Assembly: GCA_025618425.1 (NCBI GenBank)
Contig: CM046837.1
Span: 24,087,488 to 24,151,487 of the forward strand
DNA: 64,000 bases
Source: Heliocidaris tuberculata
Taxonomy: Eukaryota; Echinodermata; Echinoidea; Camarodonta; Echinometridae
Reading direction: 5' to 3'
In this document: one piece after another, positions 48,892-61,618 of the stretch
Position numbering within the stretch: the stretch's first letter is position 1
How the letters are laid out: each line of letters opens with the position of its first letter
Made by a program: the position numbers and the translations under genes
The notes under the pieces: generated by a model
The model's database searches: none
What the model was told of the DNA's origin: nothing
The model's input: the letters and a program-made list of their open reading frames with translations, nothing else

Positions 48892-51800
48892 TGGGATGTG
48901 ATGTGTTATGAGTTAGTGGTGATGCTTAAAATATCGCGCTTGTAATGAATGCTCAAAACCCTCAAAAGGTCATTAGACTTAATCATGAGTTTTCCACTCT
49001 GATTGCTGCACTTACACGATCAAGAACGTTTAAAGAGAAAGTTGAGATCTGGTACAGGTGAAAATAATTTGTGTGCTTTCTCATCCTTTCTTTGTTAGTT
49101 GGAAAGAGTATCGCAGAAGAAAATTATCCCATGAAAAGGACTGCTCTATAAATGCCCTCATATTCGAAATATGACAAGAAACGCATGTGTGCAGTCCCAT
49201 ACACCCATTTCTGTGTAAAGTGAACGTGTTTTTCAACGCGATTAGGTCAAAGTATAATCTTTCTTATGCTTTCGAAATCTTACAGTAATCACCAATTCTT
49301 ATGTAGACATGATCAACCTTTCCCAATTACTTCAAGAAAATTTCTTTCACCATGTAAATCGCTTGACCAGAACTAAACCTTATCTTTAAAAATATTTTGA
49401 CAACTCCACTTCAGTACACTAGCCCAGATATAAAATCAGACAATGAAACAGATTCTTATCAAGTATCATCTTGAAAAGGGAAATTTCTTGCGAGAATTGA
49501 CGCACGTTAAGTTGCAAAACTTAACTCGGTTATCATGGTTATGCTAAAGACGCTCAGACTGTCTTCTTACATGCACATCATTACATAACAGGGCCGGACC
49601 CAGAATTTAAAAAAAAAAACAAAAACAAAAACAAAAACAAAAAACGGCTGTCTAATTCCTAAAATAGTTTGAGAAGCACCAAATATTAAATAACCCCCAA
49701 AACAAACCAAATAAATAAAAAGATATCGAGCGAAAAAAAAAAAGCGGTACAATTCCCCCCTCCCCCCAAAAAAACTGTAAGGGGGGGGGGGGGGAATGTT
49801 CCGACCCCCGTCATTCGCCGGATTAACCATATCGTACTCCATAGAATTTTTTTTTTGGGGGGGGGGGGGTGGGAGGGGAGCGGGGTAGTTGTCTGCACAT
49901 CATCTAACAATTACATTTTATAACGCGGTCAAAGTGCGATATAACTTTTGCTGCTTCTTTGTTGTCCTGTTTTTTGGTGTTATTATTGATATTTTCCTTG
50001 ATAATCAATATCTTGAGAAAAAGAGAGATACATATATGTTAACAAATATGGAAATTAGCCTGATGTTACGTTGTTAATTGATAGGTTTAATTCACTTCAC
50101 CTTGAAAATTTTGGAGGAAGGATGGATTATGATTCAGTCAGGGTTTTCAGTCTTTTGTGAACTTACTTCTAATGTTACAAGAATTTCTCTGAAAAAGTAA
50201 ACAAAATTGATCAAATACTTGTACTTAAACGTACTAATTTATTTCAATTCAGACGACTAGCTCCTAAAATGAGTAACTTATTAAAACATCTAGAGATCCA
50301 GAAAAAGTTTATCGCCTCTTGAAAATATAGATGAAACAGCGACGAGGAGTTTCAGTCTGTTGACATCAGCTGAAGGAGATTGGAACACTGATCGTACTCG
50401 AGGTCCAAATGTCCATACAGGGTATTATATATTTCGGAATGCAAATATAGCATTTATGCAGGAACTATCTTCAGATTATTTTAAAAAGTTTTTTTTAATG
50501 TTTTTTGCTCTATGAATGATATTATAGATTATATTTTAGCATTTTTAGAACATCAGATCATAACAGAATTACAGTATCATGTTATTGCAAGTGGCCAAAT
50601 ATTGTCTGTGCACAATTATGTACTTATAGGATTACAGTACATGTGACCATTAATAAACTATTGTTTGAAGTTTGAAGTTTATTTATTCCACATTTACGTC
50701 AAAAACAATTTAGATTCCACAAGCATTAGGGATCGGCTTTAAAATAATACGGGTAACTAACTCTTGTATAGTCACGTATAATGTACGGTAAATATAAACA
50801 GTTTCACGACAGGTAAAAAAATAAAACTGTTATGTTTATGATACGAAAGGATATTAAGTGCAATCGCTCAAAGTTTACGAAGTAGATATAATGTTTTTAC
50901 TCGCACCTGGGAATTTAAAAAATGAGATAGATCATGAATTACTTATTTAACCTTCCAATTAATCCTTCCTAACACTTCCTCTAATTGGTTTGCAAATTTT
51001 CCTCATGAAAACAATCTAGTGAATATATTGGATGGCAATTGCTCCACTATTTGAGCATGAAAGGGAAATTATCACTTTAAAAATATTAACTTTTAAAGAG
51101 AAGGTTGAGTTCTGTTAAAAACTGAAATTATTTTGTGAATTCTCTCACTCTTTTATTCCCATAAAGAAAAATATTACAATAGATATGTCACTTGGAATTG
51201 ATTGCTCTTGAAGTGCTTTAATACATGTATTTGAAAAAGTGACGGTAAAGATTTTACAACTTTGGACCAGTTATCCGTGTCACTTGTTTTTTGCAGTCCC
51301 ATGTACCAACATTTGTGTCCAGTGCTATTCATTGCTTTTATTATTTATAGCAAGATTCAGTCAATTTGTTATAATTTTGATGATTCCAAAACCTCCTAAT
51401 ACACACAGTTGTTCCTATTTACAGCATAATCAAGCGTTCAAAATAACTCCTAACCAGTTTGTAATTGCATGACGAGTCCCCAGTTTTATCTTTAACCGAA
51501 GTGTCGATGAACTGGTAGTATGATCTTTCAGCGAATTAAACAGCGCACTGTCATCAAGTACTTTACAATCTTAATATTTCTCAAGTGTCATTAAGATAAA
51601 GTGCTAGATATAGTATTTTATTTTGAAAGAACATTTCTTGGTAGGACGTACTATAGTGGGGAGAGAAGTGAAAGCAGAAAAATAAGTATCTGTTGAGAGA
51701 AATTCTAAAGCCTATAGGTTTATAAATAGCGTGCAAGTTTATCCGCTTCTGAAGTATGATATTTCAAGTACTAGCCGAATCCCAAAATATCCTATTTAAA

Positions 51801-52299
51801 TCGCAAGATGGAATAGTTCTAGCACTCTTATTGAAATTGCAAAACATCTTAACGTATCTTTGTTTTCTTTAAAGATGACATAGAAACATATTGTCATAGA
51901 TAAACGCATCTAAAAATGTATTTCATGTCAGAATGCAAATAGGAACATATAAATGCAAGCAAATTTACAGTTTAAGCAGGATGCATCAAACGAATTTTCA
52001 CAAAATTATTACAACTTTGGGCAAAAAGTGGTAGATAATGAGGTTTCATATGTATTACAACTCTTTCATTATTATGTCTTTGTCAATAGTTTGCCAGAAT
52101 ATTTTCTTTTTCAAACCATGCTGGATGTACATCATTATGATTACTTATATATATTGTATTATACTAAAAAAAAAAAGAAGAAGAAAAAAACAACAACACA
52201 CGCCCATAATCGCGCGCACACACATACACGCATCCCCCCCCCTTCTCTTTTTTTAAAATCACTATGACGAGTTAGCGAATTGCAGTGACCCTTGACACT

Positions 52300-52875
52300 C
52301 GTCGTAGTAGCGCAGTTTCGTTTGATGTTACATCGAAACACTGTCAAGATACATCTGATCAAGGGTCTATGATTCTAAATCAAGAAAACAAAGAAACGTA
52401 TCGATTCAATACAATTCAATGCATTTAATTTCATTTAGAATGAGCTACCCTTGATGAGTTTTCAAAAGATTTAGAATGATATATCTTTTAGCAATCTACA
52501 TAAATGGTTCATCGTTCATTAATAGTAAATCATAAGATATCTCCTATTGCCCTGTGAAGTGATAACGTCCAATCAAAGTGGTGAGAAGTTTTCAAAAGTT
52601 ATCAAAACTTTCCGAAGGTTGAATATAGTCAGATTTTGAAATGTGCGTGTACTGTATTCTAGATTCAGTTAATGAACTTCAGTGGCTCTGTCAAGATTGT
52701 ATGTAAATATACTCGTAGAGTAGTGCACTTGGGTTTGATGTTACATCGAAACACTGTCAAGAGGCCTCTGATTAAGGGTGTATGGTTCTAAAGCAAGAAA
52801 ACTAAGAAATGTATTGATTCAATACAATTCAATACACATGTATTCGATTTCATTTAGAATGAGATACCCTCGATC
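52300..52875. repeat. Diverged direct duplication, period about 414 bp
   Basis: TTTGATGTTACATCGAAACA starts both copies (52320 and 52734), which then share about 140 bases, including GATTCAATACAATTCAAT and TTTCATTTAGAATGAG. Confidence 0.85.
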
Positions 52876-53456
52876 GGTATACATAAGTTTTTAGTCCTTC
52901 ATGAAAAGTATATCTTAAGATATCGTTATTTTACGTGTTAAGAGGCGTATATACATGATACAATTAGTGGAGAGTACGTGTAGTTTCGATTTCCTCAAAA
53001 TTTGTTGTCTCTTTCGAATGGATATACAGAGAATGAAATGCAGTTATATATTAATATTTCGTCTTCATATATATACAGCGAGTATATCATGTAAAGCACA
53101 AGTTCAAAGCGAAGAGCGAAATTTTCTATAACTTTCAGAAATGATTATAACAATAAGTATCAGATAATCAAGTATTTGATTTGAACCTGGGATCAAGCAT
53201 AAAAGATAAACCGGATATAGTCTCATCCCATCGCACTTACGTTGTTCCTTGTATATATGATTCCTAATGTGCATGTATAATGTTTACTTTGATGAAACTA
53301 TATAAATGATAATAACAATAATAATAGAACAGTAATTTTCTTGTATAGCGCTTCGTATACCTTTGGAAAGAGACTCACTGGTCTTAGCGAAAGATGAAAA
53401 AAGAGACAAACAAGTAGGTAAAGCTGCCAGGAAATATGCAAACTAATCTTGATTAA

Positions 53457-53800
53457 AGGCCAAGTCCACACTACACTAATATCAAGTTGATTTGAATAAA
53501 TAGAGTAAAATTAAACAAACATAAGAGTGAAAATTTTATTGAAATAGGATGTAAAATAAGAAAGCTACGGCATTTTGAAGTTTTGCATTATTTCTTGAAA
53601 CAGTGATATGCATAACATGGGCGATATGCATACCGCCTATGATAATTATGCATATCACTGTTTCATGAAATAATGCAAAAAATACAAAATGACGTAACTT
53701 TCTTATTTTACATCCGATTTCAGTGAAATTTTCACTGCTATGCTTGTTTAATTTTACTCTATTTATTCAAATCAACTTGATATTAGTGTGGACTTGGCCT
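53457..53800. mobile_element. Palindromic MITE flanked by TTAA
   Basis: Starts AGGCCAAGTCCACACTACAC and ends TGTGGACTTGGCCT, with TTAA on both sides (53453-53456, 53801-53804). Nearly the whole 344 bp is an inverted repeat around about 53630, including TGCATATCACTGTTTC. TTAA duplications are typical of Kolobok or piggyBac; the choice between them is open. Confidence 0.85.
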
Positions 53801-54048
53801 TTAATTGAATAGATACGTTGTAGGAGAGTTTTGAATTGTGCAACTGTATAAGGATGCCTTATATTGCACGGGATATTCGGAAGCATGGTCACACCCCTGT
53901 TTACTGTTACACTTTGTTTTGACTTCAGGAACAACATATAAATCTTTCTGCACTGACCTCCGATTTCTTTCAGTTTCGATAAACAGATATACACTGAAAT
54001 AGATGTAGTTCAAACAGATCAGTCAATCCTTTTCAATCTCTGTCACAG

Positions 54049-54250
54049 TTAATCAGTGACCTCCTGGACACGCAGAGTAACTCGGCCCATTCCACCGTGG
54101 TCATTCTCTTCGTCCAGCTCGAGACCGCCCGTAACATCTTCAGCGCCGCGGCCAAGGCGGGGGCCTATCGTCGCTTCATCTGGATCGGAAGCGATGGCTG
54201 GGGCAACTACGGGCTCGAACCCGTTCTCAATAACGAGGAGGTCGCCCTTG
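54049..54250 (+). CDS. Class C GPCR (mGluR-like), third coding exon
   Basis: Encodes residues 248-314 plus one base (phase-1 donor CTTG/GTGAGT); the acceptor is TCTGTCACAG. Reading on from exon 2 gives LISDLLDTQ, then the strand STVVILFVQLETARNIF, and the lobe-2 motif RRFIWIGSDGWGNYG. D296 in GSDGW corresponds to mGluR1 D318, which contacts the ligand amino group. The last pocket residue, mGluR1 K409, would lie downstream and is not visible. The exon is GC-rich against AT-rich flanks. No further exon could be recognised between here and 64000, so the gene is partial in this window. The long - strand frame over the same bases is a shadow. Confidence 0.9.
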
Positions 54251-54299
54251 GTGAGTTCCAAATTCCCCATGTTTTATACCCAACCCAATAGCTTAGCTA

Positions 54300-54360
54300 T
54301 ATGGGGGGGGGGGGGGTGTCCCCAATCGAATGGCGAGAGAGAAAAAAAAGAAGGGAAATC
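54300..54360. mobile_element. Short fragment of the CCCAATCGAATGGC family
   Basis: A G-run is followed by GTGTCCCCAATCGAATGGCG and an AG-rich stretch, as in the copies at 18015 and 41421. It lies about 50 bases downstream of the exon 3 donor. Confidence 0.4.
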
Positions 54361-55838
54361 GTTTATTTGTGCATTCATTATAGTTACAAACTGTGTTCTT
54401 ACAGACGTATTTGGTGGATTTCAACTATATACCTTGTAAGAAGACTCTTGCTTATAGGGACTAAACGCACTGAACTGTTTTCCTGTCCACGAGTGAAAGA
54501 GAGGAGATACAGTGAGAGAGAGAGAGAGAGAGAGAGATGTTTAGGCATACCCAACACAAGCCCCTTGTTTGATGGATTTTACTTCTTCCCTGTATTTTGT
54601 CACTATACATGCATACTCATGATATTCTACATTTGAATACATTGTAAAATGTGGAACAAAATACATGTTGATAAGTCGTTGATTACTGAGGGTTTTTTTT
54701 TCTATTTTATCACATGCGCTGTGAATACTGGGATACCAACAAGGAGAAAATGTCGAGTTTGTACATTCTGAATATCTATGTGATGGATCATGACTCACAG
54801 AGTAATTGTAATCCCTCTCTGACTTGTCGTGGGAAACAACCCACATGGTATCTATGTTATGTAGGTTACATAATTTCTAAAATGCACAAAGTCCAACGAA
54901 TCATTAAAAAAAAAAGGTTCTTTGTATAAGCATCTACAAATTTGCAAAATTGGAGCCGATCCAAATAATCCTATTATGAACGAAGATTTTGACACCTGAG
55001 GCAACCAAAATATACCAAGGTCTCTGAAGCTGCGAGAGAATCAGTAGGAGAAAAAGCCACTTTGATTTTCAAATGATTCTAAAGGTCTAGAAAACTCATT
55101 ACTTCAGATAGTATTAAAAAAAAAAAACATGAAGAAAAAAAATTCAGTGGCGTAGTTAGGATCCAGTTATTGAGGGGGCGCTTGCATCATATGGGCATTA
55201 GTCTTACTACAGGTACTAGGGGGATGAAACACACATTTTCAAGGTCACTAATTCGGGGGAGTTTGTATAGGGATCCAACTATCTTCTTTCCACGTTCCCT
55301 TTCACCCCGCCCCCTCTCTCTCTCTTCTCTTTCTCAAGTTCTTATTTTTTCGACATTCGATTTGGTTACGTGCCCCCATGCCCCCGTAGCTGCGTCTCTA
55401 GAAATTGTGGATCAAGGTCGTCGAGAATTATTAAAAAATGGCAAATTCCATTAATGTGGATGTTTCGTCCATTTTCCTTTGAGACCACTACAGTGCGTAT
55501 AAAAAAAGTACGCACTTTGAAAATATTCTGCAAAATCATAATTTTACAATATCAATATGATTTTTTTTCCTCATACAATTATGGGTGAGGGTCTGTTTCA
55601 TCGGATTACCCTATTTCATGCTTGAGTGAGTACTGGCTACATTTGTAAAACTCCAGAAAATTGGTTTGCGCAAAAATGCCTCAGTCTTGAATTTGACCAA
55701 AGTGCGTATCAGCCATTAACTGCATGTTCTATGTCTACTATCAGTAATTGATCTGAATCATCTTTATTTTAATTATTAATCATATACCTAACCGCACCTC
55801 CACACCCCTCCCTTCCACAGATATAAACACGCTCGCGC

Positions 55839-55887
55839 TCACACACACACACACACCCCCGCACACACACACACACACACACACACA
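55839..55887. repeat. (CA)n microsatellite at the gap edge
   Basis: The CA tract runs directly into the assembly gap. Confidence 0.95.
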
Positions 55888-56387
55888 NNNNNNNNNNNNN
55901 NNNNNNNNNNNNNNNNNNNNNNNNNNNNNNNNNNNNNNNNNNNNNNNNNNNNNNNNNNNNNNNNNNNNNNNNNNNNNNNNNNNNNNNNNNNNNNNNNNNN
56001 NNNNNNNNNNNNNNNNNNNNNNNNNNNNNNNNNNNNNNNNNNNNNNNNNNNNNNNNNNNNNNNNNNNNNNNNNNNNNNNNNNNNNNNNNNNNNNNNNNNN
56101 NNNNNNNNNNNNNNNNNNNNNNNNNNNNNNNNNNNNNNNNNNNNNNNNNNNNNNNNNNNNNNNNNNNNNNNNNNNNNNNNNNNNNNNNNNNNNNNNNNNN
56201 NNNNNNNNNNNNNNNNNNNNNNNNNNNNNNNNNNNNNNNNNNNNNNNNNNNNNNNNNNNNNNNNNNNNNNNNNNNNNNNNNNNNNNNNNNNNNNNNNNNN
56301 NNNNNNNNNNNNNNNNNNNNNNNNNNNNNNNNNNNNNNNNNNNNNNNNNNNNNNNNNNNNNNNNNNNNNNNNNNNNNNNNNNNNNNN
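55888..56387. other. Assembly gap, 500 N
   Basis: Exactly 500 N, so probably a nominal size. Left flank is a CA repeat; right flank is a C-run leading to CGCCGCCCCTGCATG, a possible transposon end. Confidence 1.
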
Positions 56388-56692
56388 CCCTGCCCCCCCC
56401 CTTGTAGCGCCGCCCCTGCATGAACACGTTTCGACACCCCTGTTCCGAAGGAAAGTTATAATAAATGACCTTAAATTAAATTCCATTTATACAAATAAGG
56501 ATTTATTTTGTAATAGATACCATCTATTATAAGATTGAAAAAATCATCTCTGTCTTTCGTTCTGAAAACGTAAAATCATACCCCAACAAAGATTAAACTG
56601 CTGTCTGTATGGTAAAAAAAAAAATTGCACAGATTTGCACATTCATTGACTTGCATATTAGGATAAATGTACATTACTCCACTAGAGTCCTG

Positions 56693-56820
56693 GGGCCTGT
56701 AACATAAAGAGATAAATCAATCTTACGATTGATATCAATCGTAAGTCTATGGCAAACCATGTACTGAAGAGTTACAATTGATCGTAAAATTGATTGTATC
56801 TCTTTATGTTACAGGCCCTG
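56693..56820. mobile_element. Small palindromic MITE, GGCCTGTAACATAAAGAG ends
   Basis: The 22-base ends (GGCCTGTAACATAAAGAGAT and complement) enclose ACGATTGATATCAATCGTAAG-type palindromic motifs (first 20 considered). 128 bp, no coding capacity. Confidence 0.75.
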
Positions 56821-57599
56821 GTTGTGTTATTGTGTTTACTTAATACAATACACAATATCATACACAGTATTGTCTTCACATAACCCTCTTAATACTTAAG
56901 TCTGCCCTTCCCAAGAGCATAGAATTCCATTATCTCTGTATGGATACATGACAATTCATCACTGAATATTGCTGTTTATTTCTCTCACTTTCTGATATGC
57001 TGTTTCACCTCCCGGAGATAGACCAATTGCATTCATATGACTTTATATTTTTTGAAAGGAAAATTCTATGTTTGTGGACCGCACAGTGAATTCATATTGA
57101 ACCATAATGATACATATAAATGTTATAACGTTCATATAACGTGTATCATTTTTTTTCAGTTATAGTTAATGATAACGTATATTATAAAAATGAAATAAAG
57201 TTTGGCTTTTGCAGGACAAATTAAAAGAAAAGCCCAGATATCAAAGAATTCTTAACCTCTGATTTAGTATGCAATATCGCACATTGTGACTTACATTTCG
57301 GGGTAAATGTGATTCAGTATTATTTAAATAATTATAAGTATAATGTTAAAAACTGATGATTAATCCTTGAATGATTTTGAAGAATGAGTATAATCATTTC
57401 ATTTGTAGACTTTAATTTATTATTTATTCATTTATTTTTTGAACTTGATGTATTAGTGTAGTTTGATGTATTTTGTTGCTCTGACAATAAGCTCCACATT
57501 AGCATCAACCTGCATATATATATAATTTTTTTTTTTTTTTTTTTTTTTTTAACACACACGCACACCCTGGTATCAATATGCCTTTAGCACTTCGTTTAT

Positions 57600-57742
57600 T
57601 TGATGTATGATAAAAGAGCAATGTAGATAAAATGCCTTGCTCAAGGGCATAAGTGCCGTATCGGGGATCGAACGCCCGATCCTCGCATCTCCAGTCAAGC
57701 GCCTTAAACCACTGGACCACGGCACCTCCACGGCACCTCCAT
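57600..57742 (-). repeat. tRNA-derived SINE
   Basis: On the - strand: GGTGCCGTGGTCCAGTGGTT, the B box CGTTCGATCCCC and the tail GAGCAAGGCATTTTATCTAC. The first 11 bases of the head (CACGGCACCTC) are tandemly duplicated. Its translations are shadows, not genes. Confidence 0.65.
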
Positions 57743-59321
57743 GTGTAGCGGCAGATTCTATGTGAAGCGCCATCTACGGCGAAAGGGAAAGTGTGCAGCA
57801 GATACTATGTAAAAGTAAACATGGTTTCTTGATTGTTTGAAAAGTTCTCCGGAAGGGGCAAATAGTTGGTGAGTTTGACAGAAAGTAAACGTAGAATGAT
57901 AGCTTGTCTTTAAAGTAGCCAGGTCAATGATTTCACTATGTGAATGCGTTTATGTTATTTTGGGGCAAAGTTCGCCAGTTTGTAATGTTGTTAAAGTATG
58001 TGAAAGTATAAGTGCTTATGCACGGGTTACATGTGTATATATAATGAGCGTACATGAGCTCAGTCATTGAAGATGAGTAGTTGCAATTGCAACGCGGTAT
58101 GTGTCGTGCATAAAGGGTTTATGCATGTAAACAAGCTCTGATATGGTGTATGATTTAATTAGCTTTTTTTTTATAACTTGCACACCTTGCAAGAGTTAAA
58201 AGAGGTCAGTTACCATATAAACAGTGTGTACACCTTTCTGAGGGAATATTATTGATATCAGTTGTATAGGGTCTGGAATCACATACACTATATTGCTATT
58301 GGTTAATTTAAAGGGGCAATATGACGTCATATCTGTAAATTGCAGTGCATTACAGGCACATTCTTAGCACAGGAATTTATGAGGATATAATAAGCAGAGA
58401 CATAAATAAATACACTGTATAGCTGGATAGCTAAATTCCTTTTGGAGTTTATTTTGCAATATAAAGATCACATTTATAATATCAAGAGTATTAAAGATTC
58501 ACTGTAAGTAATAAACAGGTTTACATGCATTTAATTCTGTTTATAATGATGCATGATTATGTTTATAATGCTTTGTTCACTTTGTTGTTTACAGTGAACC
58601 GCTAATTGGCATCGCTAATCGCTGATTCATCAGCTGATGATTGACATGAAGATGACCTTTTACTGAATAGAATACAGATGAATAAGAAAAGGACAAGTTG
58701 TTTCATCGTTTCTTTATTGGCGCGTTCACAATATGTTAAAAGAGAAGGTTTTTAATCATCCATAAGTTCTGTGTCTCTGACAATAAAGGCCCGATCAGAC
58801 TTCACCGACTTTCACTACAATAAAATAGTTGGACACTGCCAGGGGCAGATTTGGGACTGCAATTCGGTTATAGGGGAACTGCTATGTGACCGGCCAATCC
58901 ATCCTATAACGTACATGTAGGCAAGTTTTCTTACATATTCAGTATGATTTTTATACATTATCAATACCTTGGCGAGACCGACTTCCGAGTGGTCGACAAA
59001 ATGATGGAAGCCATGCAGACATAATTGTGATGGGGTGGGCGCTAATGTCTATATAGCTAAAAATCATCTTTACAGTTTTTTAAAGTTTGTGAGCGAGCAG
59101 AACATTTGACACTGTTTAGTCAAAACACTTCTTTCTAATATCTAGAAAGATTTGAAATGAAAACTCAGATTACATACATATATATTAAGAATCTGACATT
59201 TGCTTGCATGTTGTTCAATTAGGAATGTGTGGTAATTTTCAAATTCCAATAGTTTCGTAATGTGTAACTCATTATTAACCATGACAACGTCCATGAGGAA
59301 CACATCCACTACTAACTTTAA

Positions 59322-59910
59322 AGGCCAAGTTTACCTCCAAAATTGAGTTGAATCAATAAAGTAAAATTAAACCAAAAAAGGTTAAAATTTTCATCCAAAT
59401 CAGATAAAAAACGAGACATTTATGTCATTTTAATGTTTTGCATCGTTTCATGAAACAGTGATATGCATAACATGGGCTGTATGCAAATTATTGAGCCGAT
59501 GATGTCATGAACTCACTTTTCCTTTTGTATTTCATTATATGAAATTTCAAATATTTCAACTTTCTTCTCCAAGAATGTAAAACAAAGTTTTACTCCTCAT
59601 AGAGTGTGTACGATCATTATTATTATAACTTATTGTGATACAATGAAGAGAATCTTTATACACATCTATGAAAAATATGAAATATTTGAAATTTCATATA
59701 ATAAAATACAACAGGAAAAGTGAGTTTTTGACATCATCAGCTCACTAATTTGCATACAGCCCATGTTATGCATATCGCTGTTTCACAAAACAATGCAAAA
59801 TTTCAAAATGCTGTAAATTTCTTATTTCTATTCGATTTGATATTTTTACTGTTTTATTTAATTTTACTTTATTGATTCATCTCAACTCATTATTTGGGTA
59901 GACTTGGCCT
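59322..59910. mobile_element. Larger palindromic MITE flanked by TTAA
   Basis: Starts AGGCCAAGTTTACCTCCAAA and ends GGGTAGACTTGGCCT, with TTAA at both borders. The arms of more than 200 bases share AACAGTGATATGCATAACAT with the 53457 copy; the centre has an extra block (GAAATTTCAAATATTTC and its complement). Confidence 0.85.
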
Positions 59911-61562
59911 TTAAGGCAAACAAGCTGATTCTGATAGCTACGGGGGAAAATAATATATGATTCATTTGATATTGTTTAAATTCTGTTTGTTTAACATTTA
60001 TTTTGTATTGGTAGGTCACATTTCTTTCTTTGGTTGAAAGATTTCATCTTCATTACACAACAGCTTTTTTATAAATCAAATTTAGCTCTACTCCAATCAA
60101 CTAAGATTTTGAATATAATAAAAAATAATCAAATTTATTAGAATGTTTATCGTTATTTCATGTTGAAAGCAAGCACAGTATTTTGTTAGAAATACAACAT
60201 TTTGTTAGAAATACAACACATGTAGTGTTCACATCCACCACCCTTTACTAAAATAATTTATGATAAGTGAGTGTCCTGTAAAAGAGAAAATAATAATGGT
60301 CAATGTTATACTTATTTTTTTCGGTAGCATCATGGGTTTTTTGCTCAAATGTGAGTTTTTTCTGTTTCTATAGCAACAGCCATTTTCAAACATGATGGAC
60401 ACTTTTTATAACTCTTATTTGGGTTTTATTTAAGTGGGAAACTTTTGATACATTATTCTAAAATGTTACAACGTGTTTTTGTACTTTCTTAATCACGAAT
60501 ACATGACATTTTCTGAAATTCTATTGTTCTTGATCCGTTGCCATGGTAATAGCCCTCTGCCCTTGTGGTCACGCCCACCTCTTAAGTTAGGATAAAAAAG
60601 CATATTATGATAGTTAATGGTCCCATCTAACAGAACAAAAACCTTCATTTAAGATTATCTTTAAGGGGGTGGGGACATTTCAGTTTTTGGCCCATAGACT
60701 ATACTGATAATACATGGGATAAATGCCTTATGTACATGTACACTCTAGATTTACATTCAAATAGTGTTTTTCATTCAAAATGCGCATCCAGTAAAAATAC
60801 ATCATTCCATTTGGGATAACACAGAAAGAGTTATCTATCACCTAATCGGATAATTTCTTTTCTGTGTGTGACATGACAATATACATGATATGTTTAATCA
60901 AGAAAAGGCGTTTAAATGGACAAATATACGTTGGGTAAAAAAAAACTTTTAAATATTGGTAGTTTTCACAACCTATTATTTTAAGTAAATCACAGTTTTA
61001 TGTTTCATTTAATACGCCATACATGTGTGTGTAATATCCAATTTTCAATTGTATATTAATCAGGTTTATAACTTCAAACTCAAAAATAAATCTGATATCA
61101 CTTGAAAAGTCTTTATCAGGTATTACATAATTATTAGGTCAAAAAAATAAAAATCGTGATTTTCGACATTCTTTCAAATTTTGAGCCAAAAATGGCATTT
61201 TTAGGCAAAAATGCGCGTGGCATCCGCCCGTACGTTATTCCTCGGTATTTTTGCAAGAGTTTTAGCATGGATGCCGAGCATTACCCAAAAATGCCGTCGA
61301 ATCTTTTTCTAGAGCCTTTTTTGATGTTGGCTGGCCTACTATTATTCAAATTTATATATTCTTTATTTTAATATAGATCTAGATATTATTTATTTATGTA
61401 CATGTACAATATTGTAGATTTAGACTTATATGAATTTATTAATATTTATCTACAATTTTATAGTTCCTTCTGATTTTCCCGATATATTTTTGTACTGCTA
61501 GAAAGTGAAAACCATCTACTTCAAATTATACAAACATGGGTGTTGATCTTGGAGGGATACGG

Positions 61563-61565
<3 letters not shown>

Positions 61566-61599
<34 letters not shown>

Positions 61600-61618
61600 G
61601 AAGTGGGGGGGGGGGGGG
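61566..61618. repeat. T-run and G-run
   Basis: T29 at 61566-61594 and a G-run at 61605-61618. Similar T-run at 57528-57550. Confidence 0.95.

Larger units (their letters stand above)
47552..54048 (+). other. Intron 2 of the class C GPCR gene
   Basis: Runs from GTAAGA to TGTCACAG. It contains a C27 run next to the donor, an inverted-repeat element (48561-48891), G/C and A-rich low-complexity DNA (49.6-49.9 kb), a diverged direct duplication (52.3 and 52.7 kb) and a TTAA-flanked palindromic MITE (53457-53800). The stretch 49900-52200 is AT-rich with no recognisable exon or element. Confidence 0.85.

Noticed and set aside
54056..54439. Alternative + strand frame of 127 codons over exon 3
   Set aside because: Shadow of the real exon in another frame; the Ser/Pro-rich product lacks any domain.
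55769..56486. Three long - strand frames of more than 200 codons
   Set aside because: They run through the 500-N gap and CA repeats; no real sequence supports them.
57600..57742. Leu-like tRNA gene on the - strand
   Set aside because: SINE tail shared with other copies and a non-pairing acceptor stem.
61156..61371. Hydrophobic-ended 71-codon frame as a receptor transmembrane exon
   Set aside because: No class C motifs, no splice sites in the needed phase, and AT-rich noncoding composition.
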